DNA of 64,000 nucleotides from Maribacter hydrothermalis (GTDB lineage: Bacteria; Bacteroidota; Bacteroidia; Flavobacteriales; Flavobacteriaceae): the NCBI RefSeq assembly GCF_001913155.1, contig NZ_CP018760.1, positions 4,154,001 through 4,218,000 on the forward strand, read 5' to 3'. Each line of letters starts with the position of its first letter. The stretch's first letter is position 1. Under the pieces are notes generated by a model that was not told the DNA's origin, did no database searches, and worked only from the letters and a program-made list of their open reading frames with translations. Below are positions 8,407 through 18,670 of this stretch, piece after piece. The translations under genes and the position numbers were made by a program.

Positions 8407-10578
8407 GTGGCGAATATACATTCCAAAACCTTACAGGACCTAGAATTTCCGTCGGTATTAAAACAAGTTTCCGCTCGCTGCCATACTGAATTAGGTAAAG
8501 AAGCAGCATTGGAAATTGCACCTTTTACTACCGATGAAATAATTCAATTAGAATTAGGAAAAACATCAGAATATTTATCTTCCCTAATTAGTGAAAACCG
8601 AATACCTAACCATGGCTTTGATAGTATAAATAACGACCTTAAGTTATTAAAAATAGAGAATACCACGTTAGAATTACAAGGTTTCAAACGAATAGCGGGT
8701 ATATGCTCTACGGTTGCATTACATCATAAATTTTTTAAAAAATTTAAGGAATATTATCCTCTTTTTAATGAATTCGTTTTTAAGTTAGAACCAAATACTC
8801 AAATTCCAGATTTAATTAATTCTATAATAGATCGCTTTGGGGAGGTTAAGGACAATGCGTCTGATTCACTTTTTAGTATTAGAAGGCAAATGAACCAAGT
8901 TCGTGGCAAAATTAGCCAAAGCTTTGGTTCAGCACTTAACACCTACCAAGCGTCTGACTATTTAGACGAAATTCGTGAATCTGTTGTTGAGAACAGAAGA
9001 GTACTGGCCGTAAAAGCAATGCACCGTAAAAAAGTAAAAGGAGCTGTAATGGGCACTTCAAAAACTGGCAGCATCGTTTATATTGAACCAGAGGCCGCAC
9101 TAAAATATAGTCGAGAGTTAAATAATTTAGAATTTGAAGAGAAAGAAGAAGTTCAACGTATTCTTAAACAACTTACGAGCCAAATAAGACCATTTAGAGC
9201 GCTTTTAAGAGATTATCAAGATTATTTAACACAAGTAGATGTTATAGCGGCAAAAGCTAAATACGCAGAAGATATAGATGGTCTAATGCCAAAAATTAAT
9301 ACTCAAAATCGTTTATATTTAAGAGATGCATTTCATCCTTTACTTTTTCTTACAAATAAACGTAAAGGAGAAAAGACGTTCCCGCAAACTATAGAATTGC
9401 ATCAAGAGAATAGAATTATTGTTATTTCTGGACCTAATGCCGGTGGCAAGAGTATTACGCTAAAAACAATAGGCTTACTACAAGTAATGCTACAAAGTGG
9501 ACTTTTAATTCCGGTTCATGAACGCAGTGAAGTTTGTTTTTTCAAAAAAATTCTAACAGACATTGGAGATAACCAAAGTATTGAAAATCATTTAAGTACA
9601 TACAGTTATCGACTTAAAAACATGAACCAATTCTTAAAGCGCTGTGATGATCAAACTTTATTCCTAATAGATGAATTTGGAACAGGTAGCGATCCTGAAT
9701 TAGGAGGGGCCCTGGCCGAAGCTTTTTTAGAAGTATTCTACGAACGAGGTTCTTATGGCGTTATAACTACCCATTATGCTAATCTTAAAGCTTTGGCTAA
9801 TGAATTACCATATGTTACTAATGCAAATATGCTTTTTAATGGCAAAACGCTAGAACCTACATTTCAATTAATACTTGGGCAGGCCGGCAGTTCTTTTACA
9901 TTTGAAGTTGCGCAGAAGAACGGCATCCCATACTCGCTTATAAATAAGGCCAAAAAGAAAATAGAACGCGGCAAGGTTCGTTTCGATGCCACTATAGCCA
10001 AATTACAGAAAGAGCGCAGCAAAATGGCGGAAACTGGATCTAGACTAAAGGAAGAAGAGGTAAAAGCGCGAGAAGAAAACGAACGCCTAGAGAAATTAAA
10101 TGCTAAGGTAAAATCTAAATTAGAGAACTATCAAGAACTCTATGACCATGATCAGCGAATGATTCAGTTAGGCAACAAAGTGAACGTTGCTGCAGATAAA
10201 TACTTTCAAGACCATAAAAAAAGACCCTTGGTCTCTGAGCTTTTGCGAATAGTAGAAACTGAAAATAGTAAGCGGAAAAAGAAATCGGCAAATCAGGCAA
10301 AGGCTGAACGGGTAAAAAAAGCTCAAGTTGCCGAAGAAGTACAAAAAGAGGTGAAGGTAATTCGAGAGAAAAAGAAAGTTGAAAAAAAGAAAGCTATTTT
10401 CAAAGAAAAAAATAAACCCAGACCTATTTTTAAAGTAGGAGACCGTGTTCGTATGCAAGATGGCAAAGCAGTAGGTAGTATAGATTCCCTTGAGAAAGGA
10501 AAGGCAATTGTCAATTATGGTATTTTCACCACTAATGTAAGTGTTGACCAACTAGAATTGGTTGAAAAGAAGAAATAA
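8407..10578 (+). CDS. MutS2-family ATPase lacking the Smr domain
   Basis: 723 aa starting at GTG. MutS-like lever/clamp helices precede the ABC-type ATPase: Walker A GPNAGGKS from residue 342 and Walker B LFLIDE around 418-423, followed by GTGSDPELGGAL. A long charged coiled coil (about 515-660) leads to the KOW-like MutS2 region (FKVGDRVRM... to the end). The protein stops there. Canonical MutS2 of about 780-790 aa continues into an Smr nuclease domain that is absent here. The MutS2 family acts in recombination control and rescue of collided ribosomes, and Smr performs the nucleolytic step, so this version probably only binds and remodels. It is divergent from ung. Confidence 0.9.
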   Translation: MANIHSKTLQDLEFPSVLKQVSARCHTELGKEAALEIAPFTTDEIIQLELGKTSEYLSSLISENRIPNHGFDSINNDLKLLKIENTTLELQGFKRIAGICSTVALHHKFFKKFKEYYPLFNEFVFKLEPNTQIPDLINSIIDRFGEVKDNASDSLFSIRRQMNQVRGKISQSFGSALNTYQASDYLDEIRESVVENRRVLAVKAMHRKKVKGAVMGTSKTGSIVYIEPEAALKYSRELNNLEFEEKEEVQRILKQLTSQIRPFRALLRDYQDYLTQVDVIAAKAKYAEDIDGLMPKINTQNRLYLRDAFHPLLFLTNKRKGEKTFPQTIELHQENRIIVISGPNAGGKSITLKTIGLLQVMLQSGLLIPVHERSEVCFFKKILTDIGDNQSIENHLSTYSYRLKNMNQFLKRCDDQTLFLIDEFGTGSDPELGGALAEAFLEVFYERGSYGVITTHYANLKALANELPYVTNANMLFNGKTLEPTFQLILGQAGSSFTFEVAQKNGIPYSLINKAKKKIERGKVRFDATIAKLQKERSKMAETGSRLKEEEVKAREENERLEKLNAKVKSKLENYQELYDHDQRMIQLGNKVNVAADKYFQDHKKRPLVSELLRIVETENSKRKKKSANQAKAERVKKAQVAEEVQKEVKVIREKKKVEKKKAIFKEKNKPRPIFKVGDRVRMQDGKAVGSIDSLEKGKAIVNYGIFTTNVSVDQLELVEKKK

Positions 10579-10738
10579 TACTACTTATTAAATAGTTACG
10601 CTAAATCGTATATGATTAATTTAAATTGCAAACTATTACATCTTACTAATTTGGTTTGATTTATAACACATTGATTCCTATCAGTATGGTTGAGCAATAT
10701 TTTGAAGTAGTAAATGAACATTAATTTAATTTTACTTT

Positions 10739-11146
10739 GTGAATTCAAATAAAAAAATCATTCTTTTTGATGGCGTTTGCAACCTTTGCAACAGAAGTGT
10801 TCAATTCGCCATTAAGCGAGATAAACAAGATATATTCAGATATGCCGCTTTACAAAGTGAAACTGGAAAAAAAATGCTATTGGAAAGAAATATTGACCCT
10901 ATGGATATTGATAGCATTATTCTAATTGTTCCCAACATTGCTTATTATACAAAGTCAACTGCAGCGTTAGAAATTGGTAAAAATCTAAAAGGTATGAGAA
11001 CAATATCTTCCATTTTACTATGGCTACCGGAATCGTTTAGAGATATCGTATACGATTTTATTGCCCGTAACAGGTATAAATGGTATGGTAAAAAGGAGTC
11101 TTGTATGGTTCCGACAACCGAATTAAAAGGTAAATTTCTTAGCTAG
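10739..11146 (+). CDS. DCC-family thiol-disulfide oxidoreductase (DUF393)
   Basis: 135 aa from a GTG start. The hallmark is FDGVCNLCN with C14-x-x-C17 in a thioredoxin-like fold, followed by the family's DxxxxFRYAALQS segment. The molecular target is unknown. No signal peptide. The start is the only in-frame one before the motif. It is a stand-alone gene: 160 bp separate it from mutS2, and the next gene is convergent. Confidence 0.9.
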   Translation: MNSNKKIILFDGVCNLCNRSVQFAIKRDKQDIFRYAALQSETGKKMLLERNIDPMDIDSIILIVPNIAYYTKSTAALEIGKNLKGMRTISSILLWLPESFRDIVYDFIARNRYKWYGKKESCMVPTTELKGKFLS

Positions 11147-11258
11147 CATAATAAATACAACCCTATTGATAGTACCGAACTAATACTTCTTGCAATAGTT
11201 AACTACTATATTCCATTATTAATTGCCACTTTACCGAGCCAGTTTAAAGCCGTTTACC

Positions 11259-12569
11259 TTACTTCGCAGATTTTTTATAATTATCATCCCAGTTTTTGAC
11301 TTTAGGCTCATTTAATTTTCCAATAGATTTAGCGACCATCATAGAAACCGTTGCATCACCGGATACATTTATAACAGTTCTACACATATCAAGCGGTCTA
11401 TCTACAGCAAAAATCAAGGCTAAACCCGCTTCCGGTATTCCAGCCTGGGCTAGTACAATCACTAACATTACCATACCAGCACCTGGCACTGCTGCACTAC
11501 CAATTGAGGCTAGCGTAGCGGTAACAATTATTCCCAATTGTGCGGATAAACTCAAATCCATTCCAAACGCTTGTGCAATAAAAACCGCAGCAATCGCTTG
11601 GTAAAGACTGGTGCCATCCATATTAATAGTTGCCCCAATTGGCAGTACAAAACTTGTTACTTCCTCATCTACTCCTAAATGCTCTTCTACCCTTTCCATG
11701 GTAACTGGTAAAGTTGCAGCACTAGAACTTGTTGAAAATGCCAATAGTTGCGCCGGTGACATGCCTTTCATAAACGTGCTAGGTGTTGTTTTGGTAAAAA
11801 TCCACACAAACAATAAATAAACGCATAACATCAAAGCAAGTCCAAGCACAACACAAAAGGCGTACCATGCTAAAGCTTTAAACAAATCTAAACTTGGAGA
11901 TTCTACAATTAAAGCCGCCAATAATGCAAAAACTCCATATGGGGCTGCCAGCATTATTAAATCTATAAGTTTAAGTATTACTTCATTAAATCCATCAAAG
12001 AATTTTTTTACGGGCAAAGCTTGTTCTTCAGGTATCAATATAAGTCCTATTCCAAAGAAAATCGCAAAAAATATAACTTGCAACATGTTTCCGTTATCAG
12101 AAGCGGCCGCAAAAATATTACTGGGCACTAAATCTTCCAAAGCTTGTAATGGGCCTGCTTCTTTTTGTTTATCAGCCTGCGACTTTATGGCATCGGCATC
12201 ACCTTTATAATTATCAACTAATTCAAGACGAGTTTCTTCACTAATCGATGCTCCTGGTTTTACTATGTTTACAACACCTAATCCTATTGTAACCGCTATA
12301 ACCGTAGTTGCTATGTAAATCCCTATTGTTCGACCTCCCATTTGGGATAGTTTGGAGATATCTTTTAAATCTGACACTCCTTTTATTAGAGACCCTAAAA
12401 TAAGGGGTACCGCAATAAGCTTTAAAGAGTTAATAAATATATTTCCGAAAGGTTTGATCCAATCCGAAATAAATTTAGGACCCCACTCTAACTGTACCAT
12501 TGCCAACGCAAATAGTACTCCCACCAACATACCTATTAGAATTTGCCAATGCAACTCAAGCTTCCTCAT
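11259..12569 (-). CDS. Dicarboxylate/amino acid:cation symporter (SDF family)
   Basis: 436 aa inner-membrane transporter of the glutamate/dicarboxylate:Na+ or H+ symporter family (GltP/DctA). N-terminal transmembrane helices are followed by the serine-rich re-entrant loop STSSSAATLP and the TM7 motif NMDGT, which bind substrate and cation. The second re-entrant loop, ASIGSAAVPGAG, is also present. Exact substrate (glutamate, aspartate or C4 acids) cannot be read from sequence. It follows aroC on the same strand after 61 bp. Confidence 0.93.
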   Translation of the reverse strand: MRKLELHWQILIGMLVGVLFALAMVQLEWGPKFISDWIKPFGNIFINSLKLIAVPLILGSLIKGVSDLKDISKLSQMGGRTIGIYIATTVIAVTIGLGVVNIVKPGASISEETRLELVDNYKGDADAIKSQADKQKEAGPLQALEDLVPSNIFAAASDNGNMLQVIFFAIFFGIGLILIPEEQALPVKKFFDGFNEVILKLIDLIMLAAPYGVFALLAALIVESPSLDLFKALAWYAFCVVLGLALMLCVYLLFVWIFTKTTPSTFMKGMSPAQLLAFSTSSSAATLPVTMERVEEHLGVDEEVTSFVLPIGATINMDGTSLYQAIAAVFIAQAFGMDLSLSAQLGIIVTATLASIGSAAVPGAGMVMLVIVLAQAGIPEAGLALIFAVDRPLDMCRTVINVSGDATVSMMVAKSIGKLNEPKVKNWDDNYKKSAK

Positions 12570-12630
12570 ATAAAATATAATTTAGGGAAGTAAGATAGTA
12601 TTTTGAAAGGAAAAGTACTAGAAAGGCAAC

Positions 12631-13695
12631 TTATAATTTTATGCTTCTATTTTGTAATGCATAATCTGCTAAGACTAAAGCTGTCATGGCTTCAACTATA
12701 GGCACGGCTCTCGGAACCACACATGGATCATGTCTACCTTTACCTTGCGTCTTAATACTATTCCCATCTTTATCTATAGTTTCATACCCTTGTATTACGG
12801 TAGCAACAGGTTTAAATGCAACATTAAAATAAATATCCATTCCATTACTAATACCACCTTGAATACCGCCGCTATAATTTGTTTTTGTAGAACCGTCTTT
12901 ATTAAACTGATCATTATGCTCGCTGCCCTTCATCTTAACCCCTTCAAATCCGCTTCCATATTCAAAGCCTTTAACTGCATTTATAGATAACATGGCTTTT
13001 CCCAGTTCAGCATGAAGCTTGTCGAACACTGGTTCTCCTAATCCTATCGGTACATTTTTGGCTACACAGGTAATAATTCCGCCAATGGTATCTCCGTCTT
13101 TCTTAATGGATTTAATATATTCTTCCATTTTTGTTGCCATTTTTAAATCCGGACAACGTACGGCATTGGATTCTGTCAACGATAAATCCAATTCAGTATA
13201 ATGCCTACCTAAACTCATGTTCCCTACTTGTGACACAAAAGCTTGGATTTCTATTCCTTTCAAAAATTGCTTTGCAATAGCACCAGCCACTACTCTACTG
13301 GCTGTTTCACGAGCAGAACTTCTGCCACCACCACGGTAATCTCTAAAACCATATTTCTTGTCATACACGTAATCTGCATGTGATGGTCTGTAGGAGTCTT
13401 TTATATGACCATAATCTTGCGACTTTTGGTTTGTATTATGTATTGCAAAACCAATTGGCGTACCGGTTGTTTTGCCTTCAAAAATTCCTGAGTAAAATTC
13501 TACTTCATCAGGCTCTTTTCTTTGCGTTACTATGGCAGATTGACCTGGTTTACGACGATTAAGGTCATTTTGTATGGCATCAAAATCTAATGTTATCTCG
13601 GATGGACAGCCATCAATAACCCCTCCTATAGCTTTTCCGTGTGATTCTCCAAAGGTGCTTACCCTAAATATATTTCCAAAGGTATTTCCGGCCAT
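12631..13695 (-). CDS. aroC: Chorismate synthase
   Basis: 354 aa, full family length. It converts 5-enolpyruvylshikimate-3-phosphate to chorismate using reduced FMN, the last common step in aromatic biosynthesis. Signatures are [15 protein letters not shown] near residue 15, [15 protein letters not shown] near 120-135 and [17 protein letters not shown] near the C-terminus. A -7 element lies 46 bp upstream. Confidence 0.97.
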   Translation of the reverse strand: MAGNTFGNIFRVSTFGESHGKAIGGVIDGCPSEITLDFDAIQNDLNRRKPGQSAIVTQRKEPDEVEFYSGIFEGKTTGTPIGFAIHNTNQKSQDYGHIKDSYRPSHADYVYDKKYGFRDYRGGGRSSARETASRVVAGAIAKQFLKGIEIQAFVSQVGNMSLGRHYTELDLSLTESNAVRCPDLKMATKMEEYIKSIKKDGDTIGGIITCVAKNVPIGLGEPVFDKLHAELGKAMLSINAVKGFEYGSGFEGVKMKGSEHNDQFNKDGSTKTNYSGGIQGGISNGMDIYFNVAFKPVATVIQGYETIDKDGNSIKTQGKGRHDPCVVPRAVPIVEAMTALVLADYALQNRSIKL

Positions 13696-13741
13696 AATTA
13701 GTTCTTTCTAAATAATGTAATACTAATTGCAAAACTAACTT

Positions 13742-13749
13742 CAAAGGTA
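13742..13749 (-). promoter_or_regulatory. -7 promoter element for aroC
   Basis: On the minus strand this reads TACCTTTG, matching TAnnTTTG, about 46 bp before the aroC start. No convincing -33 TTG was found. Confidence 0.45.
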
Positions 13750-13943
13750 AATGTTAAATGCTGGAAAGAAAAATTAAAAATGGGCTTAATATTAGCTAAA
13801 TCTTTCGCATTAATGATACCCATTATAAAACTTTACGATTAAAAGTTGGTTCACTTAATAAATAACTTTTGAGTATAACAATAGGTGTATTTTACCTTAA
13901 AAATAGTCACTTGAAAAAACTACATTTTAAATTTCAATGCTGT

Positions 13944-16862
13944 TTAATTTACTAGCGCATCTTTCAAAATACTTACAGGATGTTTTGCTATTCTTTTTGT
14001 CCCGTCAAAAATTTGATGTCTACAACTTGTTCCATTAGCCGCTATAATAGTCTCTGGAGCTGATTTGCTAACAGCAGGGAACAATTTTAATCCGCCAATT
14101 TTCATACTTGTTTCATAGTGCTCTTCTTCATACCCGAAAGAACCCGCCATACCACAACAACCCGATGCTATTATAGTAACCTTATAATTTGTTGGCAGAT
14201 TCAAAATATCAAAAGTCACTTTTTGGTTACTCAACGCTTTTTGGTGACAATGGTTGTGAATTTTTACATCTCTAGACTCATCCGTAAAATTAGACGGACT
14301 TATATTGCCTATTATTATTTCTTTTGACAAAAACTCTTCAATTAAAAAAGAATTATCAGCTATTTTCTGCGTTGTCTCTTTATCCGTTGACATACGCTTA
14401 TACTCATCTCTAAAAGATAATATCGCTGATGGCTCCAATCCTAAAACAGGTAAACGAGCATCTGCGAACTTCTTTAATTCTTGAATATTCTTAATTGCTA
14501 ACTTTTGAGCTTGTTTTAAAAAGCCCTTTGAGAGAAATGTTCTTCCACTTTCAGCATAGTAAAGGTCTACCTCATAACCAAGTTTTGTCAATAATTCTAT
14601 AGCATCCTTACCTACTTCAATATCCAAATATTTTGTAAATTCATCAATATACAAAACTACTTTTCCTTTGGACTTAATATTTTGATTATTAAATTTTTGA
14701 AGATGTTTATCAAAATTAAAACTATAAACTTTAGGCAAACTTCTTTCCTTAGCAACTCCGCTTGATTTTTTTAGTAATCCACCAAGAAATTTAGAATCAT
14801 ATATGAAATTTGTTAGGCCGGACAACTTACTACCCAATCCATTTAACTTTGTGTTGTATGCAAACAATTTCCCTCGTAAAGAATAGCCATTTGCCTCTTG
14901 GTACTGATATAAAAATTCCGCTTTTAAAGTAGCAATATCTACATTACTAGGACATTCACTTGCGCAAGCCTTGCAACTTAAACACAAATCGAACGCTTCT
15001 TTTATTTCTGGACTATCAAAGCTATTCTTAGCTATACTATTGGGGTTTGTTAGAAATTCTCTTAAAGTATTTGCTCGACCACGTGTAGTGTCCTTCTCAT
15101 TCTTAGTAGCATGATAACTAGGACACATACCGCCATCCATGTGATGGGTTTTTCTACAATCGCCACTACCATTACATTTTTCAGCAGCTTTAAGAATTCC
15201 CTCGCTATCAGAAAAATCCAGTAAAGTCTTAATTTCAGGTTCCTTACGGTCAATTTCATATCGAAATGATTCATCCATTGGGTAGGCATCTACTATCTTA
15301 CCTGGATTGAATATGTTTTTTGGGTCGAAATATGATTTTACACGCCTTAGAAGTTGATAGTTCTTATCACCAATCATAAGAGGAATAAACTCCGCTCGTA
15401 CAATACCGTCACCATGTTCGCCACTAAAAGAACCTTTATATTTCTTAGTAAGCTTGGCAACATCTGTGGTTATATCCCTAAACAAACCAACATCTGCCGA
15501 TTTTTTAAGGTTTAAAATTGGCCTTAAATGTAATTCACCTGCCCCTGCATGTGCATAGTACACGGCACTTTGTCCGTAACCTTTCATGATTTCGGAAAAC
15601 TCCGCTATAAAATCTTTTAAATCAGGCAACGCTACAGCGGTATCCTCTATACATGCAACGGCTTTCATATCGCCAACGATATTACCTAACAGACCCAAGC
15701 CTGCTTTACGTAGTTCTATAGCTTTGGCTATTTGATCCCCATAAAGAACAGGACTGGAATAACTAAGGCCTGATTTTTTTATAGTCATTTCTAAAGCAGC
15801 TATAGCTTCATTCAATTCAAATTCTGTATGTGCAGCTACTTGTAGCATCAAAAGCGCCGCAGGATCACCTTCTACAAAAAAGCGATTTTCTAATTGTGAT
15901 CGGTTATTCTTTGTACAATCTAAAATGACCTTATCCATCATTTCACACAATTGCAACGGATGATCCATTACTGGAATAACATCCATTAAGCAGTCTTCTA
16001 AAGAAGTATAATGCGTAACGATCATTGCGGATAATGCTGGCGGCAAATCATTTAATTGAACGGTAATTTCAGTGGTGAATGCCAACGTACCCTCACTACC
16101 ACAGAGCAATTCTGCCATATTAAAGTAAGGTAAATTACCACCTAATACATCAGACTTCAATAATTCATCTACAGCATAACCTGTATTTCTTCTATGAATT
16201 TCAGGTTTGGGAAAATTATTAACTATTTCAGCAGCTATATCTTTATTATTTAAATCTTTAAATAAATTATTATAAAGTGATGCTTCAAGTGTTTTTTCTT
16301 GTTGTTTCTGCTTAAATTCTGCTCCTGAAATTCTTCCAAATTCCGCTTCGCTACCATCAGACAAAATAGTTTTAAGCGATACCACCTTATCTCTTGTTAC
16401 CCCATATTGTATAGATGTAGTACCAGAGGAGTTGTTACCAACCATACCCCCTATCATACATCTATTTGAAGTTGATGTATTTGGACCGAAGAATAATCCA
16501 AATGGTTTTAGATATTGGTTTAACTCATCTCTAATAACACCTGGCTGAACGGTTACTTGCTTCTTGTCCTGATCTAAACTTATAATTTCTGTAAAGTGCT
16601 TTGAAACATCTACAACCAAACCATCACCTACGCATTGACCTGCTAAAGAGGTACCTGCAGTTCTAGGTATAAGACCAATTTTTTCTTTATCCGCAAACCG
16701 TATAATTTTTTTAATGTCTTCAACCGACTTTGGAAAAGCCGCTCCTAACGGTATTTTACGATAAACAGAAGCATCTGTGGCATAAATAGTTTTGGTAAGA
16801 TTATCAAACCTTAATTCTCCTTCTAAATCTTGTTGTAACTTTAACAGTGAAATATTATCCAA
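13944..16862 (-). CDS. FAD-linked oxidase fused to Fe-S/CCG domains (D-lactate dehydrogenase-like)
   Basis: 972 aa, a fusion of the parts of a GlcD/GlpC-type respiratory dehydrogenase. An FAD_binding_4 domain (about 20-230, with RTAGTSLAGQCVG) and an FAD-oxidase C domain (about 260-530, with GEHGDGIVRAEF) come first. Then come a 4Fe-4S ferredoxin region with CLSCKACASECP near 628-640 and a C-terminal cysteine-rich CCG domain with NHCHQKA and GCCGMAGSFGYE near 900. It probably oxidises D-lactate or another 2-hydroxyacid and feeds electrons to the quinone pool at the inner membrane. An inverted repeat lies in the 90-bp divergent promoter region. Confidence 0.88.
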   Translation of the reverse strand: MDNISLLKLQQDLEGELRFDNLTKTIYATDASVYRKIPLGAAFPKSVEDIKKIIRFADKEKIGLIPRTAGTSLAGQCVGDGLVVDVSKHFTEIISLDQDKKQVTVQPGVIRDELNQYLKPFGLFFGPNTSTSNRCMIGGMVGNNSSGTTSIQYGVTRDKVVSLKTILSDGSEAEFGRISGAEFKQKQQEKTLEASLYNNLFKDLNNKDIAAEIVNNFPKPEIHRRNTGYAVDELLKSDVLGGNLPYFNMAELLCGSEGTLAFTTEITVQLNDLPPALSAMIVTHYTSLEDCLMDVIPVMDHPLQLCEMMDKVILDCTKNNRSQLENRFFVEGDPAALLMLQVAAHTEFELNEAIAALEMTIKKSGLSYSSPVLYGDQIAKAIELRKAGLGLLGNIVGDMKAVACIEDTAVALPDLKDFIAEFSEIMKGYGQSAVYYAHAGAGELHLRPILNLKKSADVGLFRDITTDVAKLTKKYKGSFSGEHGDGIVRAEFIPLMIGDKNYQLLRRVKSYFDPKNIFNPGKIVDAYPMDESFRYEIDRKEPEIKTLLDFSDSEGILKAAEKCNGSGDCRKTHHMDGGMCPSYHATKNEKDTTRGRANTLREFLTNPNSIAKNSFDSPEIKEAFDLCLSCKACASECPSNVDIATLKAEFLYQYQEANGYSLRGKLFAYNTKLNGLGSKLSGLTNFIYDSKFLGGLLKKSSGVAKERSLPKVYSFNFDKHLQKFNNQNIKSKGKVVLYIDEFTKYLDIEVGKDAIELLTKLGYEVDLYYAESGRTFLSKGFLKQAQKLAIKNIQELKKFADARLPVLGLEPSAILSFRDEYKRMSTDKETTQKIADNSFLIEEFLSKEIIIGNISPSNFTDESRDVKIHNHCHQKALSNQKVTFDILNLPTNYKVTIIASGCCGMAGSFGYEEEHYETSMKIGGLKLFPAVSKSAPETIIAANGTSCRHQIFDGTKRIAKHPVSILKDALVN

Positions 16863-16901
16863 CTTAACACAATTTTGATTGCTAAATTAAGTTTTATTGT
16901 G

Positions 16902-16925
16902 TGAGCCACATTACAAATTGGCTCA
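16902..16925. promoter_or_regulatory. Inverted repeat between dehydrogenase and barrel gene
   Basis: TGAGCCA, 10-nt loop, TGGCTCA, 40 bp upstream of the FAD/Fe-S dehydrogenase start. Location between two divergent starts argues for an operator rather than a terminator, although a short T-run follows on the plus strand. The binding protein is unknown. Confidence 0.4.
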
Positions 16926-16952
16926 TTTTTCATCACAAAAAAGAATAACAAT

Positions 16953-17432
16953 ATGAAGATTTTAAAAGGTATTACCCTATTCGTTTTTATGGCAACTTGC
17001 TCGCTTTCTGCCCAAGAGATAGCTGATCATGCACTTGGACTTAGATTAGGCGACAGCGATGGTTTTGGTGCTGAAATCAGTTATCAGAAATCGTTAAGCC
17101 AAAATAACAGATTAGAATTTGACTTAGGCTGGAGAGATAGTAGAAATTTTAACGCGTTTAAAATTGCAGGTCTTTATCAATGGGTACGACCTATTGAAGG
17201 TGATTTTAACTGGTACTACGGTGTAGGTGGTGGTTTAGGAAGTGTTGATTTCCCTGGTGACGATGGTGGATTATTCGTTTTTGCAGCGGGTGACATTGGT
17301 ATAGAGTACAATTTTGATATCCCTTTGATTCTTTCTTTGGACTTTAGACCGGAACTAGGTGTTACAGGGTATAACGGTTTTTCAGATAATTTTGATTTTG
17401 ACATAGGGCTTGGTATACGTTATCAATTTTAG
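16953..17432 (+). CDS. Small outer-membrane beta-barrel protein
   Basis: 159 aa with a signal peptide (ILKGITLFVFMATCSLSAQ, cleavage about residue 20). The mature part is a series of amphipathic strands rich in Gly, Asp and aromatic residues, ending in GLGIRYQF, a typical C-terminal barrel signature with terminal Phe. It resembles the small 8-stranded barrel proteins common in Flavobacteriia. Function unknown. A strong terminator follows immediately. Confidence 0.7.
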   Translation: MKILKGITLFVFMATCSLSAQEIADHALGLRLGDSDGFGAEISYQKSLSQNNRLEFDLGWRDSRNFNAFKIAGLYQWVRPIEGDFNWYYGVGGGLGSVDFPGDDGGLFVFAAGDIGIEYNFDIPLILSLDFRPELGVTGYNGFSDNFDFDIGLGIRYQF

Positions 17433-17455
17433 TTAAAGAAAAACAGCACATGGTT

Positions 17456-17491
17456 AAGGACCCCTAACGTAATGATTAGGGGTCTTTTTTT
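17456..17491 (+). terminator. Rho-independent terminator after barrel gene
   Basis: Stem GACCCCTAA / TTAGGGGTC (9 bp, extendable by A-T and G-T pairs), 8-nt loop, then a run of seven T. It lies 24 nt past the stop at 17432. Confidence 0.9.
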
Positions 17492-17507
17492 ATATCCTAT
17501 ATATAAG

Positions 17508-17515
17508 TACATTTG
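17508..17515 (+). promoter_or_regulatory. -7 promoter element for TlpA-like lipoprotein
   Basis: TACATTTG matches TAnnTTTG and is 22 bp before the ATG at 17538. Confidence 0.55.
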
Positions 17516-17537
17516 CAACTTAAATTAAGTAGCGTTT

Positions 17538-18656
17538 ATGAAAAATAGTATTTTAATATTACTAACTGGAGTCGTAATGTTCAGTTGTAACACCACCCCA
17601 GAAGGGTTTACTTTAAATGGAAATTTAAGAGGAGAAATTCCAGATGGTACTCAAGTATTTCTTAAAAAAATTGGAGAAAACAACCAGCCTATTGAAGTGG
17701 ATACTGCCATTACAGCCAATGGGGACTTTACATTTACAGGAAAATCTGAAATTCCAGAGCTTCATTATCTTTTTGTAGAACAATTGCCAGGATATACCGC
17801 TGTTATTCTAGAAAATGGTGAAATTCAATTTAGCGCTCAAAGAGACAGCATGGGCTTTGCCGATATTAGCGGAACTTTCCAGAATGACACCTTTGCCGAT
17901 TATATGGAACAGTCTAGAGAAATATCAAAGCAAGCGCAATCTATTCAAAAAGATATGCAAGCTGCATCTGGTGAAGCAGCTTTAGCGCTGCAAGACGAAA
18001 TGAAAGAATTACAAGAAGAGTATAAAACTTTTGAATTGGACTATGTTAAGACCCACCCTAAAGCTTTAATATCAGCTTTAGTATTAGACAGGGCTGTTGC
18101 TACGAAAGCCGTAGGAATAGAGGAAGTTGAAGAAATATATAAAACACTCTCAGAGGAAATAAAAAACTCTAAACCCGGAAAACAAATTTTAGAGGGAATT
18201 GAAAAACTAAAAGCGTCCGAAGCTGCCGGTAAAAATTCTAGTATTGGCGCTAAGGCTCCCGATTTTTCAGGTCCTAGTCCTGATGGAAATGTAATTGCAT
18301 TAAAAGATGTCATGGGAAAAGTGACATTAATTGATTTTTGGGCAGGATGGTGTAGACCTTGCAGAGCTGAAAACCCGAATATAGTTGCTGTTTACAACAA
18401 ATACCACGATAAAGGACTAAATGTTTTAGGGGTTTCATTGGACAGAACCGAAGAAGCTTGGAAAAAAGCCATTGAAGAAGACGGATTGGTTTGGAATCAC
18501 ATATCTAACATCGCTTATTTTGATGACCAAATTGCCAAACTATACAACGTAGATGCTATACCTGCCGCATTTTTATTAGATGAAAATGGGGTAATTGTTG
18601 CTAAAAATTTAAGAGGACCGGAACTTGAAGCCAAAGTAGCTGAACTTCTAGATTAA
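17538..18656 (+). CDS. TlpA-family thiol-disulfide oxidoreductase lipoprotein (DUF4369)
   Basis: 372 aa. The lipobox MFSC gives a lipid-anchored Cys at about residue 17. A DUF4369 beta-sandwich (about 25-120) and a helical linker (about 120-220) lead to a C-terminal thioredoxin domain with the active site W-C272-R-P-C275 and a cis-proline region AIPAAF. It probably reduces or isomerises envelope disulfides, or supplies electrons to cytochrome maturation. Two other DUF4369/TlpA-like proteins are encoded in this window, one with intact CxxC (50.8 kb) and one without (59.2 kb). Confidence 0.9.
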   Translation: MKNSILILLTGVVMFSCNTTPEGFTLNGNLRGEIPDGTQVFLKKIGENNQPIEVDTAITANGDFTFTGKSEIPELHYLFVEQLPGYTAVILENGEIQFSAQRDSMGFADISGTFQNDTFADYMEQSREISKQAQSIQKDMQAASGEAALALQDEMKELQEEYKTFELDYVKTHPKALISALVLDRAVATKAVGIEEVEEIYKTLSEEIKNSKPGKQILEGIEKLKASEAAGKNSSIGAKAPDFSGPSPDGNVIALKDVMGKVTLIDFWAGWCRPCRAENPNIVAVYNKYHDKGLNVLGVSLDRTEEAWKKAIEEDGLVWNHISNIAYFDDQIAKLYNVDAIPAAFLLDENGVIVAKNLRGPELEAKVAELLD

Positions 18657-18670
18657 TTCTTTTATATAAA

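Noticed and set aside
10168..10551. Antisense open frames inside the 3' part of the mutS2-like gene.
   Set aside because: Phe/Leu/Ser-rich shadow of the Lys/Glu-rich coiled coil on the coding strand; no promoter or homology.
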